From NCBI RefSeq assembly GCF_027579695.1, contig NC_083583.1, positions 21,754,099-21,818,098 of the forward strand: 64,000 nucleotides of DNA, written 5' to 3'. The translations under genes were made by a program, and so were the position numbers. Below are positions 28,323-39,111 of the stretch, in pieces. Position 1 is the stretch's first letter. Every line of letters starts with the position of its first letter. Origin of the DNA: Neoarius graeffei. Taxonomy: Eukaryota > Chordata > Actinopteri > Siluriformes > Ariidae. The notes under the pieces were generated by a model. The model saw nothing but the letters and a program-made list of their open reading frames with translations. It was not told the origin of the DNA and made no database searches.

Positions 28323-31300
28323 AGCTTACCATTCATTCCTAATTGTGTGTAGAATTAGATTTAACCCAAGCCTTCATGTTTAGCGATAAATGCTGTTAAT
28401 GTACAATAGCCTTGTGTTTATATGGTTCTGATAGCACAGACAGACCTTTTTTCTTCTCCTTTTTGACTTTTTGGGGTTCAAACCCAGCCTGTAATGGACA
28501 GAGTTATTGGGATACCCTCGGTGAAGTGTGTTACACAATGGTTGTGTTAAAGAGTTTGCTGTTTTATGTAGCAGCACTAGGGATTATGGATATGGGGGAG
28601 GGAGTTTTATTCTGATTTTTTAAAAAATTTTTCTTCAAGTGGGACTTGAACTTTTTTTTTCTCCTATTGGAAAATATATTATAAAGTTTATATTGATATG
28701 CTACAGTGGCTGTCCACTAACACAAATATGCAATCTGCTGACCGAACTGAGCTAACTAGGCATTCATAGTGGGTAGTAATGTGAACCTAATCAGTTGGAA
28801 TGTCAAGGGTTTAAATCATCAGGTAAAGAGGAATAAGGTTGTCTTGCATTTACAACAACTGAAAGTCGGGATCGCATTTTTGCAAGAGACCCACTTGCTA
28901 GATGCTGACTGCTTTTGCATACATGGCAAATGGGTGGGACAACTATTTTGTTCATGCTTCCAGGCTAAATCAAGGGGTGTGGCTATCTTAATACACAAAA
29001 ATATACCTTTTGAGCCCTCTAGTGTAACCAAGGACCGTAATGGGAGATAGATAATTATAAAAGGGAAGCTATTTGGTGCCCAGGTTGTGTTGGCCAATGT
29101 CTATGCTCCAAAAATTGACGACATTGCTTTTTTTGACCGCTTTTTCTCACTCCTACCTGATCTTAACACGCACTCTCTGATTCTTGGTGGTGACTAACTG
29201 CTGGCTAGATCCAGTGTTAGATCGATCCTCTTCCAATCCAGCTGTGGTACGAAAATCAACTAGTCACATACAGTCCTTCCTTTCTGAATATGGTGTGTCT
29301 GATATTTGGCGTTTTTTACATCCCTCTACACAGGAATACTCTTACTTTTCTAATGTTCACCACACACTAGAATTGATTATTTTTTTATAGACAATAAGCT
29401 AATCACACACACTAGCGCCTGTGAGTTCCAAAGCATTGTGATATCAGATCATGCCCCCCTAGTTTTAGGCCTCTCTCTCCCTGGCAGTTGCGAGGGAAAG
29501 AGGCATTGGCGATTGAATACCGCACTGCTGTCTGATTTAGCATTTGTAACATGGGTGTCAGGCCAAGTATCTCTCTTTCTTGAGACAAACAGGACATCTG
29601 AGGTCTCCTGTCTTACTGTGTGAGACACCCTCAAAGCCTATTTAAGGGGTCAAATTATATCCTTTGTTGCAAACAAAAATAGAAGTATTTATAAGAAGAG
29701 GCTTGACCTCTCAACTGAAATTCTAAAACTAGATAAACAATATGCCCAAACCCCTACACCCACACTGTACAAAAAGCGACTTGAGCTTAGAACGGAGTTT
29801 GATCTCCACTCCACATATCACGTAGAAAACTTATTATGAAAGACTAAGAGTGAAGTATATGAGCATGGTGAAAAATCAGGCAAGATATTGGCCAGCCAAT
29901 TAAGGGGTATCAAGGCTAAACAAATGATTACAAGGATATGTAACAAAGAGGAGGCAACAACTGATCCTACTAAAATTAATGACGTTTAAAGAATTCTACT
30001 CAAACCTATACACCTCTGAGTCGCAGTCTGATACCAAAACAATGGACGATTTTCTAAGTCAAGCAGACTTCCCAAAAATATCAGAAGACGTAAAAAGCAG
30101 ATTGAATGAACCTATAATAGATATTGAAATTACTGAGGCCATATCATCTATGCAAAGTGGGAAATCCCCAGGCCCCGATGGTTTTCCAGCCGAGTTTTAT
30201 AGGGCTTTCTCAGCAAAACTTGTTCCTCTTCTGTCCTCTGTCTTAGAAGAATCCTTCAAAACTGGTGGTCTCCCACCAACATTCAATCAAGCCTGCATAA
30301 CTCTGATAGTTAAAAAGGGGAAAGATCCAGAAGATTGTGCCTCTTACAGGCCGATTTCACTACTAAATGCAGATGTTAAAATCTTAGCCAAGGTGCTAGC
30401 AAGACGTTTAGAAGATACCCTTCCGTCTGTAATAGACACTGATCAAACAGGTTTTGTGAAGAGCCGCCATTCTTTTTTCAATGTACGTCATTTACTCAAT
30501 ATTCTGTACTCAACTGACAATAGTGTCCCTGAATGTGTGGTCAGCTTGGACGCTGAGAAGGCATTTGACAGGGTGGAGCGGAGATATTTATTTACAGTTT
30601 TGGAGAAATTTGGATTTGGGTCAAAGTTTATCTCCTGGATAAAGTTGCTATATACTTCTCCAACAGCCTCTGTGGTAACAAACTCTGTGTGTTTAACGCC
30701 ATTTCAACTACAGCGGGGAACCCACCAGGGGTGCCCTTTGAGCCCTTTACTTTTCTATCTGGCAATTGAACCACTAGCTATTGCCCTTCGGGGATGAAGT
30801 CGCCTGTCGGGGATTTGGAGGGGAGATGTAGAACACAGAGTTTCCTTATATGCAGACGACCTCCTTCTTTACATTTCCCACCCAGAAACTTCACTTCCTG
30901 CTGCAATTTCACTGCTTGGCCAGTTTGGTGAGTTCTCTGGCTATAAACTCAACCTACAAAAGAGTGAATTTTTTCCACTTAATGAAAACGCATCAAAACT
31001 AGATTATTCAAACATACCACTTAAACTTGAAAAAGATTGTTTGACATATCTTGGAGTCTCCATAACAAAGAAATATAAACACATTTTTCAAGAAAACTTT
31101 GTCAGGTGCCTTAATCAGGTCAAGCAAGACATAACAAAATGGTCTCCCTTGTCTCTGTCCCTGATAGGACGCATTAACTCAGTGAAGATGAAGATACTCC
31201 CTAGGTTTCTGTATCTTTTCCAATGTATCCCTGTTTGTATCCCCAAATCTTTTTTTAACTCTTTAGACTCACTGATCTCTTCTTATATATGGAGAAATAA

Positions 31301-32642
31301 ACAGCCCCAACTTTGCAAGGCATACCTGCAGAGGCCTAAGTGCAGTGGAGGTATGGCGCTTCCCAATTTTTGTCTTTATTATTGGGCTAGTAACATTAGA
31401 GCTCTGATGCTCTGGAAGCATTTTCATCTTCATCCTAACCCCTCAGCTTGGATTTCCATTGAAGCCAACACTACCAAACACACATCTCTTCCTTCACTGT
31501 TGGGGGCAGTGCTTCCTTTACTTCCAGGATCAGGTAGCAATAGAATTGTACACCATTCCTTGAGAGTGTGGGCCCAATTTACGTAGGAGAAGCTTTGGGC
31601 TACAACTGCCTTCACTGTTAAGTCTTATTGCCCTTAACCACCTCTTCACCCCATCCTTACAGGATTCAACCTTCTCAGAATGGCACAGAAAAGGTATAAC
31701 ATCATTTAGGGACCTGTTTAGTGGAGATTGTTTTGTCTCATTTGAAGGATTATCAGAAGCATATAATTTGCCACCTACCCACTTTTTCAGGTATTTGCAG
31801 GTCAGACATTATATTAAAAATTTAATATCTTCTTTCCCCTATATGCCTGCTGAAAATTCCATTAATAGTTTTCTCTCCCTTCAACCACTCGCTAAAGGGT
31901 CAATATCGGTTATCTACAATCTTATATCAGGGCTAAAGTGAACCTCACTAAATAAGATTAAGTTGGCCTGGGAGCAAGACCTAAATTCCTGAAGATACAT
32001 GGGAAAGAATTTTAAGCCAAGTGCACTCTTCTTCTTTGCGTGCGCGCCACTCTCTTCTTCAATTTAAGGTTGTACATAGAGCCCATATATCCAAAACAAA
32101 GTTGTCCAAAATGTACCCAGAACGCAGCCCCAACTGTGATAAATGTGGTAACTCTGAAGCAACATTGATTTACACTACCGTTCAAAAGTTTGGGGTCACT
32201 TTGAAATTTCCTTATTTTTGAAAGAAAAGCACTGTTCTTCATGGCCGTAACTACCATTGAGGACACCGAGGTCATGTCCTTGGTATTTTTTTCAGAAATT
32301 TCAAATTGGACTATGCTGAATTCGAGCAGTGATCAATGTAAAACGCAGCGTCCACATCCACATGTCATCTGTATTTCCCCCCAATAAAATTCACATTGTC
32401 TAATGCAGTGGTGGCTGGTAGTCTTTCAAACAGGGGAGGCTGGTCGGTTACGATATTTCCAGATTTTAAAAGAAAAAACATCAATTTTGCCCATACTCTT
32501 GCCTCTGATCTGGCTGATTGTTGGCAGGGTCACAAACTGTGAAATAACAGGTTCTTTTGGCCCATTAGCCTACTGTCCAATATACATGATGGTGGTGTTG
32601 GGGGGGGTATATTTTAACATTTTATATTTTAAAATTGTGGCA

Positions 32643-33013
32643 GGGGCGGCACGGTGGTGTAGTGGTTAGTGCTGTCGCCTCACAGCAAGAAGGTCTGGGT
32701 TCGAGCCGTGTGGCCGGCGAGGGCCTTTCTGTGTGGAGTTTGCATGTTCTCCCCGTGTCCGCGTGGGTTTCCTCCGGGTGCTCCGGTTTCCCCCACAGTC
32801 CAAAGACATGCAGGTTAGGTTAACTGGTGACTCTAAATTGACCGTAGGTGTGAGTGTGAATGGTTGTCTGTGTCTATGTGTCAGCCCTGCGATGACCTGG
32901 CGACTTGTCCAGGGTGTACCCCGCCTTTCGCCCGTAGTCAGCTGGGATAGGCTCCAGCTTGCCTGTGACCCTGTAGAAGGATAAAGCGGCTAGAGATAAT
33001 GAGATGAGATGAG
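32643..33013 (+). mobile_element. V-SINE at the innermost level of the nest
   Basis: Target duplication AAAATTGTGGCA at 32631-32642 and 33014-33025. It lies inside the hAT, which is inside a hAT, a MITE, a LINE and a Tc1. Confidence 0.95.
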
Positions 33014-33926
33014 AAAATTGTGGCATGTTTAAAAATTGATCATTATTGAAAGCAGCTCTTTGTCAGGAACCTCAGCAGTAGAGCTGGGTGCCACACATTT
33101 CATTCAGTGACACTTTCCCTATATTTTACTTATTTTGACTGAGAAATGTTTTATTGACAATTTTGATAACCCTTCACTTTTAATCCAGGTCTGTAGTGTG
33201 AAATGTTCTCGGCTGTGTTTTTGTTTAAAAATGTTTTCCAAATTGTAGCTGTGTTTAATTCATATCCAGAAAAATATATATTCCAATATAATATACTCAG
33301 CATAAACATTTTAAATAGATTCTATATTTTTGGTCCATCCATGACATATTACTAAAGTAGCCTATTTACTGTTGTTGATGTGGGTCACTTGCTGTTAGCC
33401 AATTCACTTTCTCGTACCAGGAGAGCTGAAAGGAACGAGTATTATTCCCTACCTTTTTCACCAAGTCAATTTGAGGCGTTGGTCTACCCTCCTCTTTAAT
33501 TTTTTCCTTGAAAGGAAGACTGGCAAATGGCTTCGCCAAAATTAAATCAGCAATGCTTGGCATCCGTGCGCAGCTTTCTTGCTAGCTGACTAGCCCCCTC
33601 AAGTTCAAGTTCAGTCACTCAAAAAAACGAAATTTCTGGAACTAAGATAGCAAACTTGACAACACTATATTTACACTTTATTTACAATGAAAATATATAC
33701 AAACTAAAAAAGCTGGTAGAAACCGTATGTAATGAATGAAATCGAAATGTAAGCTGATCTCTTACAATACACCACAGCACTTGCGAATCCGCATGGGACT
33801 GAACTGAAATTCACCGCTGCCTGTCTATAGTTGAAACGAGCTGTCAATCAAAGAAAATATCCGGCCGCTTTCACCAATCACCAGTCTCCTCGCGGAAACT
33901 GCCATGTCCCTCCCATGTGAGGCTCG

Positions 33927-34150
33927 GAGTCCGTGGGCGGGCGTTTTCGCAGTATTTGTCCAATAATCGTCTTGCATTTTGAGATTGAAAAGCGCAGAGC
34001 TCCCAAATGCCGTTGAAGTCCACTGAGGCTGGGAGTCCGTGGGAGTCCGTAGGCGGGCATTTTCGCAGTATTTGTCCAATAATCGTCTTGCATTTTGAGA
34101 TTGAAAAGCGCAGAGCTCCCAAATGCCATTGAAGCCCACTGAGGCTGCGC
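33927..34150. repeat. 116-bp tandem duplication
   Basis: Two adjacent units starting GAGTCCGTGGGCGGG (33927) and GAGTCCGTAGGCGGG (34043), differing at a handful of positions. Because 116 is not a multiple of three, overlapping open frames on the minus strand look repeated but are not a gene. Confidence 0.93.
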
Positions 34151-34469
34151 TGCATCGCGCTGTCATGAGGGGGAGAAACTCACGCACACATTAAAGTTAT
34201 AAGGGCATTTTTAGAGGAGGCTGAGCCTCCCTCGTTGTCTTAGAGCAATCGCCCGTGGTCTAATGTCATCTGAAATCTCTCAGCCTCTATCTCTATCGTT
34301 GTTGTGTCTAACGCAGCGTCACGCGACGTAGCCTATACTAGTGTCGGCCGGGGAAGTTGGGTTTTGGATAAAACAGGCAGGGTGTAGTCTACGCTCTATC
34401 ACATACGTCTACCTAACCTAACGTAGGCTAATAGTCACATCGCATTATAGGGCTTTACCCGAGTGCAAA

Positions 34470-34542
34470 ATGAAAAAGTTGCAACAAACTAAATTAAAGT
34501 TTGGACAGCCAACAGAAGAGCAGGGAAAGAGAAGGAGGGAAG
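34470..34542 (+). pseudogene. Putative first exon of a hAT transposase
   Basis: Short frame MKKLQQTKLKFGQPTEEQGK, ending in AAG|GTGAGA, a good donor. TKLxFGQ-type starts are recalled from ZMYM/ZBED-like hAT proteins in fish. Downstream transposase exons are missing. Weak evidence on its own. Confidence 0.4.
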
Positions 34543-34739
34543 GTGAGAAAATATTGTCAGTGCAGTGGCAGACCGTTCAGCGGTGTCATGCCAACTTTCC
34601 AAGGGGAAACGTTTCATTGTCATTGCCTATTACATTTTAGTTAGCATTTTGAGAAACATTCAAAACTATGTTGTCACAGGCAGCCCTGTGCAGGGCTGAG
34701 TAAACGGGCTTGTTCAAGTAACTCTCTCTCTTTCTCTCA

Positions 34740-36118
34740 TAACTCTCACTCACTCACTCACTCACACACAAATACAGACACACACATACACACAAATAAT
34801 ACACTCTCACACACTCTCTCTAATGCATAGTCTTTACACAACTAATAGCTCTACATTCTAATGTAATTTAAGATAATGAAATGTAAATAATGCCAATACT
34901 TCAGGTAGCTGAGCAATACACTCAGTTCAGTTTTGACTTTTATGTCAGACAAAACTCCACAGTTCTGATGGCACAGTTTTAGAATTGTTAAAGTAAATGT
35001 GTTGTGAGCCAAACTTAGGCTACGTTTACATTAGACCGTATCTGTCTCGTTTTCTTCACGGATGCACTGTCCGTTTACATTAAACCGCCTGGAAACGCCG
35101 GGAAATGGGAATCCGCCAGCGTCCACGTATTCAATCCAGATTGTGTCAGCTCCGGTGCTGTGTAAACATTCAGAATACGCGGATACGCTGTGCTGAGCTC
35201 TAGCTGGCGTCTCATTGTACAACGTCACTGTGACATCCACCTTCCTGATTCGCTGGCGTTGGTCATGTGACGCGACTGCTGAAAAACGGCGCGGACTTCC
35301 GCCTTGTATCACCTTTCATTAAAGAGTATAAAAGTATGAAAATACTGCAAATACTGATGCAAATACTGCCCATTGTGTAGTTATGATTGTCTTTAGGCTT
35401 GCCATCCTTCCACTTGCAAGTGGTAAGTGATATGCGCTGGGATCACACACACAGCGGCTCAGTCCCGAATCACAGCTTGTGCACTTCACTCGCGCGCTCT
35501 GTGAGCTGCGCAAGGCCGGAGTGCGCACCCTCCAGAGGGCACTCGCTGTTCAGGGCGGAGTGATTTGGAGCGCAAGATGCCTGCGGAGCCGAGCGTATCC
35601 GTGTATTGGTATTGCTGTGTGCACGCAAATCGTGTATTGGTGTTGCTGTGTGCACACTAATCGTCTTAAAAACGTTAATCTGATGATCCGCTGATACGGT
35701 CTAATGTAAACATGGGCTTACATTACAGGCAATGGTGAGAACACTCTGTTTCAGAGAATGCATGCAAATGGATCTCAATTCAAGACAGCCAGATAGACTG
35801 ATGCCTTTACATTACTGCTCAGAATGTCTCTACACATACAGACACCCACAAATAACACACAAACACTCTCACGCTCTCTCTCACACACACACTCACACTA
35901 TTATTATAAGGTGTAATACTAAAGCTTACAATTCAGCAGTTCACACCCTTTCTGTCAAGTGTATGCTGCAATGTAAATAATGCCAATACTTTAGGTAACT
36001 GGTACTTTAGGTATGTATACTCAGTTCAAGAGTTCACTACTTTTCTACTTTTATGTCAGATAAAACACCACAGTTATGGTGCCACAGTTTTAGAATTGTT
36101 AAAATAAATGTGTCCTCC
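34740..36118. repeat. Direct duplication flanking a Harbinger MITE
   Basis: 34883-35008 and 35973-36118 are related (GTAAATAATGCCAATACTT, CACAGTTTTAGAATTGTTAAA), each preceded by CACAC/CACTCT-rich sequence (34740-34830 and 35831-35900). About 270 bp was duplicated inside the hAT, with the MITE at 35018-35717 now between the copies. Confidence 0.85.
35018..35717. mobile_element. PIF/Harbinger-type MITE
   Basis: TTA duplication at 35015-35017 and 35718-35720. Termini GGCTACGTTTACATTAGACC and, inverted, GCCCATGTTTACATTAGACC. 700 bp and GC-rich compared with its surroundings. No coding capacity recognised. Confidence 0.9.
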
Positions 36119-37493
36119 ACCAAATCTATCCTTTTTTAAATTTTTTTAATTTAATTTTTTATTTTATTTATTTATTTATTTAAGTTGTGCCGGGGGGCTT
36201 CGGTGCTGTCAGCCATGTTTGACCTCGGTATTTGAAAAATCCTGGGTATGGTCCTGCTGTTCTTTTCAATGAAGATCACTTTAAACTAATCAGAAATACA
36301 CTCTATACATTGCTAATGTGGTAAATGACTATTCTAGCTAAATTCTACTAAATGTCTGGTTTTTGGTGCAATATCTCCATAGGTGTATAGAGGCCCATTT
36401 CCAGCAACTCTCACTCCAGTGTTCTAATGGTACAATGTGTTTGCTCATTGCCTCAGAAGGCTAATGGATGATTAGAAAACCCTTGTACAATCATGTTAGC
36501 ACAGCTGAAAACAGTTGAGCTCTTTAGAGAAGCTATAAAACTGACCTTCCTTTGAGCAGATTGAGTTTCTGGAGCATCACATTTGTGGGGTCGATTAAAT
36601 GCTCAAAATGGCCAGAAAAATGTCTTGACTATATTTTCTATTCATTTTACAACTTATGGTGGTAAATAAAAGTGTGACTTTTCATGGAAAACACAAAATT
36701 GTCTGGGTGACCCCAAACTTTTGAACGGTAGTGTATATGTTCTGGTTTTGCCCTAGTCTTGAAAAATTTTGGAGAGACGTTTTTGAAACATCGTCTGATA
36801 TATTACAACATACATTTCAACCTGATCCATTTATAGCACCATTTGGTGTAACTGAAGAAGAGGGGCTTCCTAAAGCTAAGCGTAAAGCATTAGCCTTTGC
36901 GTCCCTGCTAGCCAGGCGTGCAATACTTCTCAACTGGAAGGGCAATGCCCTACCCACACACTCCCAATGGCTCAAAGATCTTATTGCTTGTCTATCACTG
37001 GAAAAAATTAGATATTCACTACATGGCTCAGAGAAAAAATTCTACAAGATCTGGGGTTCACGTTTAGATTACTTTCACAACCCTGAAATCCTGACTGAAC
37101 CGTAGCTTTTTGTCTCTGGCCCCTTGAGTAGTAATTAATCCTTGCCACTTCTTCTTCTTCTTCCTTTTATGGCAATAACCGGCCATTTTTCAACGTTTCT
37201 TTAATGTCTTGTCCTCAAAGTCCCTTCATATTATTATTATTTAATTGTATTCTATTACTTTATTTCTTTTTACTATTTTATTCTTTTTTATTTTATTTCT
37301 ATTTATTTGCTTTAAGCTGAGAAGGGGAGGATGATGGGTGGAGGGAGGGGTGTGGTGGTATGGGGGATGAGAAGAGAAATGGTGGGAAGGGTGGGATCAT
37401 GGGCTTAACTGTAATAACAATACTGTACTGCTTATTTCAATGTCTTGCCTATGATTGTGTTCATTTTTTTTTCAAAAATTTTGAAAAGGAAAA

Positions 37494-37812
37494 AAAAAGA
37501 GGATGGATCCTACAATAAGACGATGATCCAAAACACACCTCTAAATCTTCAATGGAATACCTCAAGAGGCACAAGCTGAAGGTTTTGCCCTGGCCCTCAC
37601 AGTCCCCTGACCTAAACATCATTGAAAATCTGTGGATGGATCTCAAAAGAGCAGTGCATGCAAGACAGCCCAGGAAACTTGTAGAACTGGAAGCCTTTTG
37701 CAAGGACGAATGTGTGAAAATCCCCCAGGTAAGAACTGAAAGATTATTAGCCGGCTACAAAAAGTGTTTACAAGCTGTGATACTTGCCAGAGGGGGTGTT
37801 ACTAGGTACTAA
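37494..37812 (+). pseudogene. Tc1 transposase copy 2, C-terminal part
   Basis: Continuation after the LINE. It contains [11 protein letters not shown]-like codons after a TAA in place of Gln (the same lesion as copy 1 at 18327), then [20 protein letters not shown] and LARGGVTRY. The catalytic Glu is preserved. Confidence 0.93.
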
Positions 37813-37879
37813 CCATGCAGGGTGCCCGAACTTTTGCTTCAGGCCCTTTTAATTTTTTTGGTATTTTACACCTGTAAAT

Positions 37880-38943
37880 CTCATCTCATCTCATTATCTC
37901 TAGCCGCTTTATCCTTCTACAGGGTCGCAGGCAAACTGGAGCCTATCCCAGCTGACTACGGGCGAGAGGCGGGGTACACCCTGGACAAGTCGCCAGGTCA
38001 TCACAGGGCTGACACATAGACACAGACAACCATTCACACTCACATTCACACCTATGGTCAATTTATGCCGCTTTTCCACTACAAACGCGGCTGAGTCGGG
38101 CTGAGCCGTGCCGTGCTGAGTTGGGCTGAGTCGGGCTGAGCGGGGCTGTTGGAGTTGCATTTCGACTACAACCGCACTGAACCGTGCTGGCTGGAAATGG
38201 GTGGACACATTGGGTGGAGTTAGCGAAAGTGGGTGGACGTCAGGTGATGTCATTAAGCAGCGCAAACAGTGACATCAGTGAGCTTTTAAGCGGTAGTCTC
38301 ATGACCTGAATAGTAAACAATAAACATGGAGTCGTTAGTGTTGCTGGTCTTGGTGCTGTGGCTTGTTGTCACCGACAACGCGGACAGATACTGGCAAGAG
38401 CGTATAGATGAGGCGAGGCGCATAAGGCTTCAGAAATTCTCGTAATTCGTAATTCTTCTCCTTCCGGGTTTGCGGTGTTTACAGATCCCAGCGCGCTCGC
38501 GGGGCGTGTGAGGACACTCCTCCTCACCAATCAGTGCACAGGGGAGCGTCTGCTCACGCCCCCAGCCTCACTCGGCTCGCTTTGGCTCGCTTCAGCCCCA
38601 CTCCAAAACGGCGCGAGTTTTAGGGGCTAAGCAGGGCTGAAGCGAGCTGAGTCGTGCTGGTTTTTGGTAGTCGAAACGCGAGCCGTGTCGGGCTGAAGTG
38701 AGCTGAAGCGAGCTGAAGTGAGCTGAAAAAGGGTAGTGGAAAAGGGCCATTAGAGTCACCAGTTAACCTAACCTGCATGTCTTTGGACTGTGGGGGAAAC
38801 CGGAGCACCCGGAGGAAATCCACGCGGACACGGGGAGAACATGCAAACTCCACACAGAAAGGCCCTCGCCGGCCCCGGGGCTCGAACCCAGGACCTTGTT
38901 GCTGTGAGGCGACAGCGCTAACCACTACACCACCGTGCCGCCC
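37880..38943 (-). mobile_element. V-SINE split by a Harbinger MITE
   Basis: Reverse V-SINE with target duplication ACACCTGTAAAT at 37868-37879 and 38944-38955, inside the 3' part of Tc1 copy 2. Interrupted at 38066-38749. Confidence 0.95.
38066..38749. mobile_element. PIF/Harbinger-type MITE in a V-SINE
   Basis: TTA duplication at 38063-38065 and 38750-38752. Termini TGCCGCTTTTCCACTAC and, inverted, TGGCCCTTTTCCACTAC. Sub-terminal arrays of GCTGAG/GCTGAA words. A short frame at 38326 (MESLVLLVLVLWLVVTDNAD) may be the start of a former Harbinger protein. Confidence 0.92.
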
Positions 38944-39111
38944 ACACCTGTAAATGATGGAAATAAAAATGTAATCTTGCGGAAAATATTAAAGAAATGT
39001 GTCATCTTTACATTTATGCCTTTTGGTGATCAGTTCATCTTCTGCTCACTTAACTATTCACAGCAACAGACATTTTCAGCAAGGGTGCCCAAACTTTTGC
39101 ATGCCACTGTA

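Larger units (their letters stand above)
32406..34257. mobile_element. Non-autonomous hAT within the larger hAT
   Basis: Exact 8-bp duplication GTCTAATG at 32398-32405 and 34258-34265. Termini CAGTGGTGGCTGGT and, inverted, CACGGGCGATTGCTC, with GGGGAGGCT/GAGGAGGCTGAGCCTCC just inside both ends. Contains a V-SINE and a 116-bp tandem duplication. No transposase recognised. Confidence 0.88.
32240..36256 (+). mobile_element. 4.0-kb hAT-like element inside the MITE
   Basis: 8-bp duplication CTGTTCTT at 32232-32239 and 36257-36264. Termini CATGGCCGTAAC and, inverted, CAGGACCATACC agree at 8 of 12 positions, with ACCGAGGTCA shared further in. Contains a short transposase-like exon (34470), two smaller DNA transposons, and an internal duplication. 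Confidence 0.8.
32173..36733. mobile_element. mariner-like MITE inside the LINE
   Basis: Termini CACTACCGTTCAAAAGTTTG and its inverted copy, preceded and followed by TA (32171-32172 and 36734-36735). Removing it restores continuous LINE ORF2 sequence. Its own length is about 540 bp (32173-32239 and 36257-36733); a hAT fills the rest. A common non-autonomous Tc1/mariner family in fish. Confidence 0.92.
28769..37105 (+). pseudogene. LINE ORF2: endonuclease and reverse transcriptase
   Basis: Begins near 28769 (GTG at the expected Met; NLISWNVKGLNH) with the APE-type endonuclease motif FLQETHLL. The reverse transcriptase has GKSPGPDGFPAEFY, SYRPISLLNADVKILAKVLA, DQTGFVKSRHS, SLDAEKAFDRVE, GTHQGCPLSPLLF and the catalytic YADD near 30850. 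The C-terminal part is cut at 32171 by a mariner-like element and resumes at 36736 (YMFWFCPSLEKFW), ending at the TAG at 37105. Lesions include a TAG at 29050, a frameshift before 29979, and a TGA (30795-30797) and a TAG (31584-31586) within one frame. Confidence 0.92.
26686..37493 (+). mobile_element. L1/Tx1-type LINE inserted in Tc1 copy 2
   Basis: Flanked by AAAAAGAGGATGG at 26673-26685 and 37494-37506, a 13-bp target duplication inside the Tc1 transposase. Has ORF1, ORF2 with endonuclease and reverse transcriptase, a 3' UTR and an A-rich end (37482-37493). Without nested insertions it is about 5.9 kb, apparently near full length. It has stops and frameshifts and is inactive. Confidence 0.92.
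25610..39109 (+). mobile_element. Tc1-like transposon copy 2, expanded to 13.5 kb
   Basis: Starts CAGTGGTATGCAAAAG after TA (25608-25609) and ends, inverted, CAGTGGCATGCAAAAG before TA (39110-39111). The element's own sequence is only about 1.6 kb (25610-26685, 37494-37879, 38944-39109). The rest is a LINE with nested elements at 26686-37493 and a split V-SINE at 37880-38943. Confidence 0.93.

Noticed and set aside
33871-34187. Repetitive minus-strand ORF as a tandem-repeat protein
   Set aside because: It arises from a 116-bp DNA tandem duplication within a hAT MITE; period is not a multiple of three.
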